Assembly (NCBI GenBank): GCA_033764265.1
Contig: JANRJB010000176.1
Location: 1 to 5,650, forward strand
Origin: VGEM01 sp033764265
GTDB lineage: Bacteria; Pseudomonadota; Alphaproteobacteria; Rhodospirillales; Rhodospirillaceae
Direction of reading: 5' to 3'
DNA: 5,650 nt
A program made the translations under genes and the position numbers. Within the stretch, counting starts at the first letter, position 1, and the number at the start of each line of letters is the position of its first letter. This document shows, in pieces, positions 1 through 4,968 of the stretch. Under the pieces are notes generated by a model. The model was not told the origin of the DNA. It saw nothing but the letters and a program-made list of their open reading frames with translations, and did no database searches.

Positions 1-1312
1 TCGGCGCGGACGACGCCTGTTGGCCGACGATGATCTGCATGCCCGGCTGCAGGTCGCCGTCGCTGATCGACGTGAACTGGCCGTCCGATGGGCCGACCAC
101 GATCGACACCGGCGTCGGCTTGCCGTTCTGCAGCACCCAGATGCGCTGGCGCTCGCCGGTGCGGGTGGCGGTGCGCACGGTCGGGCGCTGGCGGCCCATG
201 TTCGGCGGCCCGCCGAACAGGCCGAGCAGGCCCGGCGGCTTCACCTGGCCGGGGTCCTCGCCCTCGCCGGTGGCGCCGCGCGGGGGCTGGAACCTGAGGG
301 CCGCCGCCGGCACCAGGAGCGCGTCCTGCATCTGGACCGTCGTGATCGAGGCGGTAGCGGTCATGCCGGGGCGCAACGCCAGCTCGGCATTGTCGACCAT
401 CAGCAGCGCCTGGTAGTTCACCACGCCTTCCACCGACTTGGGCGCGTAACGCACCTGGGTGATGGTGGCGGGGAACGGCCGGTCGGGGAATGCCGCCACG
501 GTGAACTCGGCGGCCTGACCCTCCTTGACCTGGCCGATGTCGGCTTCGTCGATATCCACCACAAGTTCCATCGCCTTGAGATTTTCGGCCAGCTTGAACA
601 GCACCGGCGTCTGGAACGAAGCGGCCACGGTCTGCCCGGGCTCGACCTGGCGCAGAAGCACGACACCATCGATCGGCGCCCTGATCTCGGCCTTGGCCAG
701 GTTGGTTTCGTCGGTCAGCAGGTTGGCTTCGGCCACCTGGACCTGGGCCTCGGCATTCAGCAGGCCGGCACGGGCGCGCGCGTCGGTGGCCGTGGCGGTG
801 TCGAGTTCCTGCTTCGAGGCATTGCCGCGCTTGGACAAATCCTCGATACGTGCGAGCCGCGTGCGGGCTTCAAGCAGGGTGGCGCGCGCCTCCTCGACGC
901 GGGCCTTGGCGGCAGCCAGGTTGGCGCGCGACTGGGCGACGCGAGCGGATAGATTATCGGTATCGAGCTTGGCCAGCACCTGGCCGGTGGTCACCGGGTC
1001 GTTGTAGTCGACCAGCACGCTTTCGATTTGGCCGGAGATTTCGGCGCCGACCTCCACCGTGTTGACCGGCTCGATGGTACCGGTGGCGCTGACGGTCACG
1101 GTCAGCGGTCCGCGTGCGGCCTCGACGGTGCGATAGCTCACCGGGGTCTCGCCGTCGCCGGGCAGCAGCGCGACGACCGCGCCGACCACGATTACCGCCG
1201 CGCCGGCCGCCAACAGCAGCTTGCGCCGGTTCGTCAGCTTGCGCGGCGACGCCTCGCCCATGCCGAGTTCGGCCTGAAGGTCTGCGGGCAGCGGGGCAGT
1301 ATCGTCTTTCAT
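1..1312 (-). CDS. HlyD/MacA-family efflux periplasmic adaptor subunit (3' end cut by window edge)
   Basis: This is the membrane-fusion (adaptor) protein of a tripartite efflux pump; it links an inner-membrane transporter to an outer-membrane channel. Starting at the ATG at 1312, 437 codons stay open to the left edge with no stop, so the gene is partial, although it looks nearly complete. Residues 31-50 form one hydrophobic N-terminal anchor after a basic stretch (NRRK). The first half of the lipoyl/barrel domain is at about 78-118 (GTIEPVNTVEVGAEISGQI, then DYNDPV and LAKLDTDN). A heptad-rich alpha-helical hairpin spans about 121-205. The second lipoyl half follows at about 207-242 (AEIRAPIDGVV, VEPGQTV), and the beta-barrel and membrane-proximal part with SVEGVVNYQALLMVDN and LRPGMTATA after that. 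A Gly/Pro-rich insert lies at about 342-376. The wording is closest to MacA-like adaptors, so the partner may be a MacB-type ABC transporter beyond the left edge; an RND partner is also possible. The ribosome site is weak (TAGGT). Confidence 0.9.
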   Translation of the reverse strand, partial: MKDDTAPLPADLQAELGMGEASPRKLTNRRKLLLAAGAAVIVVGAVVALLPGDGETPVSYRTVEAARGPLTVTVSATGTIEPVNTVEVGAEISGQIESVLVDYNDPVTTGQVLAKLDTDNLSARVAQSRANLAAAKARVEEARATLLEARTRLARIEDLSKRGNASKQELDTATATDARARAGLLNAEAQVQVAEANLLTDETNLAKAEIRAPIDGVVLLRQVEPGQTVAASFQTPVLFKLAENLKAMELVVDIDEADIGQVKEGQAAEFTVAAFPDRPFPATITQVRYAPKSVEGVVNYQALLMVDNAELALRPGMTATASITTVQMQDALLVPAAALRFQPPRGATGEGEDPGQVKPPGLLGLFGGPPNMGRQRPTVRTATRTGERQRIWVLQNGKPTPVSIVVGPSDGQFTSISDGDLQPGMQIIVGQQASSAP

Positions 1313-1392
1313 GACCTAGAATCCGAACCATCCAGAGGGACCTGCGCCAAATCGGCGCCACGCTGCCGAAGATATCTGTCCACCGTATCAGA

Positions 1393-1421
1393 ATTATGTC
1401 GGCCCCGGACGACTGTGTAAG
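1393..1421 (-). promoter_or_regulatory. Candidate sigma70-like promoter for the efflux adaptor gene
   Basis: Reading the minus strand, CTTACA (1421-1416) and CATAAT (1398-1393) are separated by exactly 17 bases. They match the TTGACA and TATAAT consensus at 4 of 6 and 5 of 6 positions. The implied start of transcription gives a leader of about 75 bases before the adaptor ATG. The site lies in the 145-base gap after the VWA gene, where I see no convincing terminator, so the adaptor could also receive read-through from the MoxR-VWA genes. This is a pattern match only. Confidence 0.4.
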
Positions 1422-1457
1422 CCGATGTAACAGGGCAAGACCGCGCCGGGCGCAGGG

Positions 1458-2642
1458 CTACCGTTTCAATTCGGCCATGGCCGCATCCAGCCCGGCCAGG
1501 GTCAAGGGAAACATCCGCCCCTCCATCAGTTCGCGAATCATGCCGACAGACTCGGTATAGGGCCAGGACTTGGCGGGCAGCGGGTTCAACCACACCGCCT
1601 TGGGCCACTGGGCCAGGGCGCGGCGCAGCCAGACTTCGCCCGATTCCTCGTTCCAGTGCTCCACCGCCGCGCCGGGATGGATGATCTCATAGGGGCTCAT
1701 GGCCGCGTCGCCGACGAAGATGAGCTTGTAGTCGGCGGAATAGGTGCGCAGCACCTGCCACATCGGTGTCTTGCGGTCGAAGCGACGGCGATTGTCGCGC
1801 CACACCGTCTCGTACAGGCAGTTGTGGAAATAGTAGTGCTCGAGGTGTTTGAACTCGGCCCGCGCGGCCGAGAACAGCTCGGCGCACAGCGTGACGTGGT
1901 CGTCCATCGACCCGCCCGCGTCCAGGAACAACAGCACCTTCACCGCGTTGCGCCGCTCGGGCACCATTTGCAGATCAAGCCAGCCGGCCTGCTTGGCGGT
2001 GGCGGCGATGGTGCCGTCGAGGTCAAGCTCGGTGGCCGCGCCGTCGCGGGCGAAGCGGCGCAGGCGGCGCAGCGCGAGCTTGATGTTGCGCGTGCCGATC
2101 TCGACATCGCCGTCGAGGTTGGCGAACTCGCGCTTGTCCCACACCTTGACCGCGCGCCGGTTGCGGCTTTCGGCCTGGCCGATCCGCACGCCTTCGGGGT
2201 TGTAGCCGTAGGCCCCGAACGGCGACGTGCCGCCGGTGCCGACCCACTTCGAGCCGCCCTGGTGGCGGCCCTTCTGCTCGGCCAGACGTTTTTGCAGCGT
2301 CTCCATCAGTTTGTCCCAACCGCCGAGCGCGGCGATCCTGGCCTTGTCGGCGTCGGTCAGCGCCAACTGCGACAACGCCTTCAGCCACTCGGCGGGGATG
2401 CGGGCCAATGCCTCGGTCAGTGCGTCGGGGCTGTCGAGGCCCTTGAAGACTTCGGCGAACACGCGGTCGAAGCGGTCGAGCAGGCGCTCGTCCTTCACCA
2501 GGATGGTGCGGGCAAGATAGTAGAAGTGCTCCACGTTGTAGGCCGCCAGGTTGGCCTCGGTGGCCTCGATCAGGGTCAGGTATTCTGTCAGCGAGACCGG
2601 CAGCCCCGCCTTTTTCATACCCTGGATCAGGTTGTGGAACAT
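1458..2642 (-). CDS. CoxE-like VWA domain protein, partner of the adjacent MoxR ATPase
   Basis: This 394-residue cytoplasmic protein has no signal peptide or membrane segment. The N-terminal half is helical (LTEYLTLIEA, YYLARTILVKDERLLDRFDRVF). A glycine/aromatic linker follows at about 133-155 (WVGTGGTSPFGAYGYNPEG). The VWA domain begins at about 234, and its metal-site motif is DAGGS (241-245) in place of the canonical DxSxS. Further VWA signatures are the FKHLEHYYFHNCLYE segment (264-278) and FVGDAAMSPYEI (309-320), followed by AVEHWNEESGEVWLRR. From memory, the GGS variant and the GDAxMSPYEI block are typical of the CoxE-like group paired with short MoxR ATPases. In that arrangement the VWA protein binds client or metal and the ATPase remodels it; the client here is unknown. 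The ATG at 2642 is supported by AGGA at 2650-2653 on the minus strand, 7 bases away. moxR lies upstream on the same strand, 173 bases apart. Confidence 0.93.
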   Translation of the reverse strand: MFHNLIQGMKKAGLPVSLTEYLTLIEATEANLAAYNVEHFYYLARTILVKDERLLDRFDRVFAEVFKGLDSPDALTEALARIPAEWLKALSQLALTDADKARIAALGGWDKLMETLQKRLAEQKGRHQGGSKWVGTGGTSPFGAYGYNPEGVRIGQAESRNRRAVKVWDKREFANLDGDVEIGTRNIKLALRRLRRFARDGAATELDLDGTIAATAKQAGWLDLQMVPERRNAVKVLLFLDAGGSMDDHVTLCAELFSAARAEFKHLEHYYFHNCLYETVWRDNRRRFDRKTPMWQVLRTYSADYKLIFVGDAAMSPYEIIHPGAAVEHWNEESGEVWLRRALAQWPKAVWLNPLPAKSWPYTESVGMIRELMEGRMFPLTLAGLDAAMAELKR

Positions 2643-2680
2643 GGCGGTTTCCTATGCCGCAGTGGCCGAGCGTGGACCGT

Positions 2681-2793
2681 CACCCCACCCCTGCCCCTCC
2701 CCATCGAGGGGAGGGGAAGCCGGCGCGCGCGCCGACATCATCCCTCCCCCGCGTGGGGAGGGTGCGACGCGCCAGCGTCGCGGGTGGGGGGTG
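2681..2793. repeat. Composite palindromic intergenic element (multi-hairpin, REP/MITE-like)
   Basis: The moxR-VWA gap is filled by nested inverted repeats. The outer arms CACCCCACCC (2681-2690) and GGGTGGGGGGTG (2782-2793) are imperfectly complementary, with two extra G on the right. Inside them lie four palindromes in a row: CCCCTCCCC/GGGGAGGGG (2694-2702 with 2708-2716), CGGCGCGCGCGCCG (2721-2734, self-complementary), CCCTCCCC/GGGGAGGG (2742-2749 with 2755-2762) and GCGACGC/GCGTCGC (2764-2770 with 2775-2781). C/G-rich hairpin repeats of this style are scattered between genes in many alphaproteobacteria, so this is probably one copy of a dispersed family. No reading frame here looks real. 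On RNA it would fold very stably between the two coding regions and could separate their expression or protect the upstream message. Confidence 0.72.
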
Positions 2794-2815
2794 TTCCTCA
2801 TCGCACGAACCTTGC

Positions 2816-3664
2816 CTACCGCCCTTCCCGCCTCGACAAGAACGCCAGCCGTTCCAAGAGGTGCACGTCCTGCTCGTTCTTGACCAGCGCGCCGTACAGC
2901 GGCGGCAGCGCCGTTTTCACGTCTTTGGCGCGCAGGGCTTCGGCCGGCATGTCGTCGGCCATCAGCAGCTTGATCCAGTCGAGCAGTTCAGAGGTCGACG
3001 GGCGCTTCTTCAGGCCGGGCACCTCGCGCAGTTCGAAGAACGCGGTCAGTGCGTCGCGCAGCAGGGCTTTCTTCACGTCGGGGAAGTGGACCATGACGAT
3101 GCGTTCCATCGTCTCGCGGTCCGGGAAGCGGATGTAGTGGAAAAAGCAGCGGCGCAGGAACGCGTCGGGCAGTTCCTTTTCGTTGTTGGAGGTGATCACC
3201 ACCACCGGCCGCCGCGCGGCGCGGATGGTCTCGCCGGTCTCGTAAACGTGGAACTCCATGCGGTCGAGTTCCAACAACAGGTCGTTGGGGAACTCGATGT
3301 CGGCCTTGTCGATCTCGTCGATCAACAGCACGGCGCGTTGGGGTTGCGACACGAACGCCTGCCACAGCTTGCCGGGGCGGATGTAGTTGGCGATGTCCTT
3401 GACCCGCGCGTCGCCCAGCTGGCCGTCGCGCAGGCGCGCCACCGCGTCGTACTCGTACAGGCCGTGGGCGGCCTTGGTGGTCGACTTGATGTGCCAGGTG
3501 AACAGCGGCAGGCCGAGCGCGGCGGCCACCTCATGCGCCAGAATGGTCTTGCCGGTGCCGGGCTCGCCCTTGACCAGCAGCGGCCGCTCGAGCGCGACCG
3601 CGGCATTGACGGCGATGGTCAGGTCCTCGGTGGCGACGTAGGTGGCGGTGCCTGCGAAACGCAT
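2816..3664 (-). CDS. MoxR-family AAA+ ATPase
   Basis: This is a 282-residue cytoplasmic AAA+ ATPase of the MoxR branch, whose members act as chaperones in cofactor insertion or enzyme maturation together with VWA proteins. Motifs appear in the expected order: Walker A GEPGTGKT (33-40), Walker B LLIDEIDKA (113-121), sensor 1 VITSNNEKELP (156-166), an arginine-finger region DAFLRRC (167-173) and a sensor 2 region KKRPSTSELLDW (219-230). All catalytic residues that I can identify are present, so the enzyme should be active. The length is short, near the minimal MoxR core with a small C-terminal lid. The ATG at 3664 is supported by AGGAG (3670-3674 on the minus strand), 5 bases away. The VWA gene follows on the same strand after a repeat element. 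The exact MoxR subfamily cannot be fixed by eye; it resembles the short CoxD/PA2707-like types. Confidence 0.95.
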   Translation of the reverse strand: MRFAGTATYVATEDLTIAVNAAVALERPLLVKGEPGTGKTILAHEVAAALGLPLFTWHIKSTTKAAHGLYEYDAVARLRDGQLGDARVKDIANYIRPGKLWQAFVSQPQRAVLLIDEIDKADIEFPNDLLLELDRMEFHVYETGETIRAARRPVVVITSNNEKELPDAFLRRCFFHYIRFPDRETMERIVMVHFPDVKKALLRDALTAFFELREVPGLKKRPSTSELLDWIKLLMADDMPAEALRAKDVKTALPPLYGALVKNEQDVHLLERLAFLSRREGR

Positions 3665-3688
3665 GGCTGCTCCTGGGTTTGGCGCGCG

Positions 3689-3717
3689 ATGGTGCGGGCC
3701 ATGTCACGTGCGGTCAA
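3689..3717 (-). promoter_or_regulatory. Candidate promoter for the moxR-VWA genes
   Basis: On the minus strand TTGACC (3717-3712, 5 of 6 to consensus) and CACCAT (3694-3689, 3 of 6) are 17 bases apart. Transcription would begin roughly 18 bases before the moxR ATG, just enough to include its AGGAG site. The -10 match is poor, so this is a weak call. The rest of the 174-base divergent gap up to the lipoprotein start holds no coding region that I can support and no convincing plus-strand promoter. Confidence 0.28.
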
Positions 3718-3822
3718 GGCGGCGGACGCGGCGCGCGGGCCGACAAATTTGCCCGAGATCCCATTCCGGCCTTGCAATCGCCCAGTCGATGGGAAAGGTT
3801 TCCGGCCGGGGCAAGACCAGCC

Positions 3823-3828
3823 GGGGAG
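3823..3828 (+). promoter_or_regulatory. Ribosome binding site that decides the lipoprotein start
   Basis: GGGGAG lies 10 bases before the ATG at 3839. In-frame ATGs farther upstream (3689 and 3701) would bury the signal peptide inside the protein. The ATG at 3839 gives a textbook lipoprotein N terminus, so this site and the signal peptide together fix the start. Confidence 0.5.
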
Positions 3829-3838
3829 TTGGCAGGCG

Positions 3839-4108
3839 ATGCATAAACTGCAATGGGCCGCGGCGATCGCGCTGACCGCGGGGTTGATCACCGCCTGCGG
3901 CGATCCGACCAAGGAAGACATTCTGAAAAAGGCCGAAGGGGTCGACACCAAGCAGCGCCTGGAACAGGTGCTGGGGACTCCCGACGACATTTCCAAGCTG
4001 GGCCCGGTGGAGAACTGGACCTACAACGCCGCCAACGGCACGGTGTCGTTCGTCATCGCCGGCGATATGGTGACGCTGTCGTCGACCGGCGACAAGAAAG
4101 CCGAATAG
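3839..4108 (+). CDS. Small lipoprotein, BamE/OmlA-like (hypothetical)
   Basis: The product is 89 residues. It has a short positively charged start (MHK), a hydrophobic stretch (about 5-17) and a lipobox LITAC ending at Cys20, so it should be lipidated and exported. Residue +2 is Gly rather than Asp, which by the E. coli rule would favour the outer membrane. The mature part is about 70 residues: a charged helix (TKEDILKKAEGVDTKQRLEQVLG), a Gly-x-Pro-Asp turn (46-50), then W60-Y62 and two beta-strand-like segments (TVSFVIAG, MVTLSS). The order helix, LGxPxx, WxY and beta hairpin recalls the SmpA/OmlA/BamE fold of outer-membrane assembly proteins, but the protein is shorter and I make the match by eye only. 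It is transcribed away from moxR and ends at a strong terminator. I know of no established link to the MoxR-VWA pair. Confidence 0.82.
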   Translation: MHKLQWAAAIALTAGLITACGDPTKEDILKKAEGVDTKQRLEQVLGTPDDISKLGPVENWTYNAANGTVSFVIAGDMVTLSSTGDKKAE

Positions 4109-4131
4109 CCCCACCTCGCCTCGCCACAACG

Positions 4132-4166
4132 AAAAAGCCCGGACCTTCGTGGAGGCCGGGTTTTTT
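4132..4166. terminator. Bidirectional intrinsic terminator after the lipoprotein gene
   Basis: CCCGG (4138-4142) pairs with CCGGG (4156-4160). The stem extends inward with CCT/AGG across a bulged A and closes on the loop TCGTGG. It is followed by six T (4161-4166) and preceded by five A (4132-4136), so it should stop transcription from both directions. It begins 23 bases after the lipoprotein stop codon. Confidence 0.88.
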
Positions 4167-4184
4167 GTTGTCTGCGGAAAAGTC

Positions 4185-4220
4185 GAAAGGCCCGAAACCA
4201 AGTCAATGGCCGGGCCTTTC
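4185..4220. terminator. Tandem hairpin 1 of the convergent terminator array
   Basis: GAAAGGCCCG (4185-4194) and CGGGCCTTTC (4211-4220) are perfectly complementary over 10 bp. The 16-base loop could add a CCA/TGG inner pairing. On the minus strand the stem is followed by GACTTTT, a modest U-rich tail that fits termination of the phasin message. On the plus strand the tail is only CTCC after the TTT in the stem. Confidence 0.65.
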
Positions 4221-4231
4221 TCCTGAAAGTC

Positions 4232-4270
4232 GAAAGGCCCGGCGGGGGGGAGGGGGATGCCGGGCCTTTC
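4232..4270. terminator. Tandem hairpin 2 of the convergent terminator array, G-rich loop
   Basis: GAAAGGCCCGGC (4232-4243) and GCCGGGCCTTTC (4259-4270) form a perfect 12-bp stem around a 15-base loop made almost only of G. A TTT follows on the plus side. On the minus strand the stem is followed by GACTTTC. It sits 33 bases past the phasin stop codon and is the first terminator that the phasin transcript meets. Confidence 0.7.
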
Positions 4271-4303
4271 TTTACGAAGTCTGCCTAATGAGAAGGGGAG
4301 GAG

Positions 4304-4699
4304 TTAGGCAGCCTTCTTCGCGGGGACAATGGTGGCCTTCTGGACGTTGGCCGCGGCGGTGTTGACGGCCACGACGTTGGCCTTCACGCGCTCGGCGATC
4401 GGGGCGGCGGCGTCCTTCACGATGGCGGCCGACAGGTCGGCGACCTTCTTGGTCTGCTCGATCGCGGTCTCGAACGACTCTTCGATGATCTTGGTCTGGA
4501 GCGCGAGAACGTCGTTGATGTTCTTCGCGGCGGCGAACTTCTTCGACAGCTCGATCGCTTCCTCGACCGACTTGGTGGTCAGATCCGAGAAATGCTTGGT
4601 CATCTGCTCGAAGCCGCGGGCAACGGTCGTGCCGCTGCGCACGAAGGCGTCGAAGTTGTCCTGATTGAAGGCGACGAAGTCGGCGTAAGCTTTTTCCAT
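4304..4699 (-). CDS. Phasin family protein (PHA granule-associated)
   Basis: The product is 131 residues, a normal size for the short alphaproteobacterial phasins that coat polyhydroxyalkanoate storage granules and control their number and size. It is almost wholly alpha-helical and amphipathic, with no signal peptide or membrane helix. Typical phasin wording is FVAFNQDNFDAFVRSG (8-23), then KSVEEAIELSKKFAAAKNIND (43-63) and LQTKIIEESFETAIEQTKKVADL (67-89). An Ala/Lys-rich C-terminal tail ends PAKKAA. The frame runs back to an ATG at 4855, but the extra N-terminal residues (CAAAKFAGAAQQRW and so on) look like translated leader. The ATG at 4699 has AAAGGA 8 bases before it and starts the conserved region, so I choose it. 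The gene sits downstream of alaS on the same strand across a 269-base gap with its own candidate promoter, and it converges with the lipoprotein gene. Which phasin subtype it is cannot be told here. Confidence 0.9.
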   Translation of the reverse strand: MEKAYADFVAFNQDNFDAFVRSGTTVARGFEQMTKHFSDLTTKSVEEAIELSKKFAAAKNINDVLALQTKIIEESFETAIEQTKKVADLSAAIVKDAAAPIAERVKANVVAVNTAAANVQKATIVPAKKAA

Positions 4700-4707
4700 G
4701 GTCGTGG

Positions 4708-4713
4708 TCCTTT
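4708..4713 (-). promoter_or_regulatory. Ribosome binding site that decides the phasin start
   Basis: AAAGGA on the minus strand lies 8 bases before the ATG at 4699. No comparable site precedes the in-frame ATG at 4855, which would also fall at or before the predicted transcription start. Confidence 0.7.
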
Positions 4714-4822
4714 GAGATGGGGTTTCTGGGTGTAGGTGTCGGGGTCGAACGATCAACGAGCTGCGGTAACCTTGGTGCTGAACTGAACCGGGCCACCGTT
4801 GCTGTGCGGCCCCTGCGAATTT

Positions 4823-4854
4823 TGCTGCAGCGCAACTGCTCATGCTGCAGTGCA
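4823..4854. promoter_or_regulatory. Two-copy TGCTGCAG operator candidate in the phasin leader (PhaR-like)
   Basis: TGCTGCAGCGCA (4823-4834) and TGCTGCAGTGCA (4843-4854) match at 11 of 12 positions. They start exactly 20 bases apart, about two turns of the helix, so two protein units could bind the same face. The first copy contains the perfect palindrome GCTGCAGC (4824-4831). Alphaproteobacterial PhaR repressors of phasin genes are reported, from memory, to bind TGC/GCA dyads of the CTGC-N3/4-GCAG kind; the match here is related but not exact. The position just downstream of the candidate -10 suits a repressor. Confidence 0.45.
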
Positions 4855-4857
4855 CAC

Positions 4858-4886
4858 AAGATAGGAAAAGACCCGCCGGGAATCAA
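4858..4886 (-). promoter_or_regulatory. Candidate promoter of the phasin gene
   Basis: On the minus strand TTGATT (4886-4881) and TATCTT (4863-4858) are 17 bases apart, each matching 4 of 6 consensus positions. Transcription would start near 4851, inside the second TGCTGCAG repeat, leaving a leader of roughly 150 bases. Neighbouring sequence is clearly A+T-richer than the rest of the window, as expected for a promoter. Confidence 0.4.
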
Positions 4887-4889
4887 GTG

Positions 4890-4917
4890 AAATTATTGCG
4901 TCGCACAAAATTATTGC
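4890..4917. repeat. A+T-rich direct repeat upstream of the phasin promoter
   Basis: AAATTATTGC occurs at 4890-4899 and 4908-4917, an 18-base period. A TGC-GTC-GCA dyad (4897-4905) bridges the two copies. It lies just upstream of the candidate -35 box, in the alaS-phasin gap, and may be an additional regulator site or an UP-like element. Confidence 0.4.
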
Positions 4918-4968
4918 AGCGCGGGATAAATCCGCAATTTACGTTTATTTATCAAAGAGTTGGAAAGA

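Larger units (their letters stand above)
4179..4271. repeat. Tandem duplication that built the two terminator hairpins
   Basis: AAAGTCGAAAGGCCCG occurs at 4179-4194 and again at 4226-4241 (offset 47 bases). GCCGGGCCTTTCT occurs at 4209-4221 and 4259-4271 (offset 50). The hairpin unit therefore looks duplicated head to tail, with the loops having diverged. Confidence 0.75.

Noticed and set aside
20..952. A 310-codon plus-strand open frame at the left end
   Set aside because: It is antisense to the efflux adaptor, whose reading frame shows all family motifs. The translation is low-complexity His/Gly/Arg/Leu without any recognisable domain.
954..1361. A 135-codon minus-strand frame over the adaptor start
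   Set aside because: It is on the same strand but in a different frame from the adaptor; its Arg/Gly-rich text has no motifs.
1443..1453. GCGCCGGGCGC as a terminator after the VWA gene
   Set aside because: The stem is only 4-5 bp with an impossibly small loop, and no T run follows on the minus strand.
2681..2793. A CRISPR array or insertion sequence end in the C/G-rich repeat block
   Set aside because: The units are palindromes of different sequence and size, not equal direct repeats with unique spacers, and there is no transposase frame or target duplication that I can identify.
1656..3137. A 493-codon plus-strand open frame opposite the VWA and moxR genes
   Set aside because: It lies antisense to two proteins with clear family motifs and crosses the palindromic repeat. 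Its composition (Gly/Arg/Val/His/Gln-rich, no domain wording) is typical of shadow frames in GC-rich coding DNA.
3750..3820. A plus-strand promoter for the lipoprotein
   Set aside because: TTGCCC and TTGCAA occur, but neither has an acceptable -10 box at 16-18 bases.
2654..3838. The plus-strand frame upstream of the lipoprotein as an N-terminal extension
   Set aside because: The frame is open by chance across the antisense of moxR. The lipoprotein signal peptide and ribosome site place the true start at 3839.
4908..4935. A possible intrinsic terminator for alaS
   Set aside because: GCGGGAT/ATCCGC (4921-4927 with 4930-4935) is short, has a bulged G and a two-base loop, and the following U run is broken (AATAATTTTG). 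It is too weak to call.
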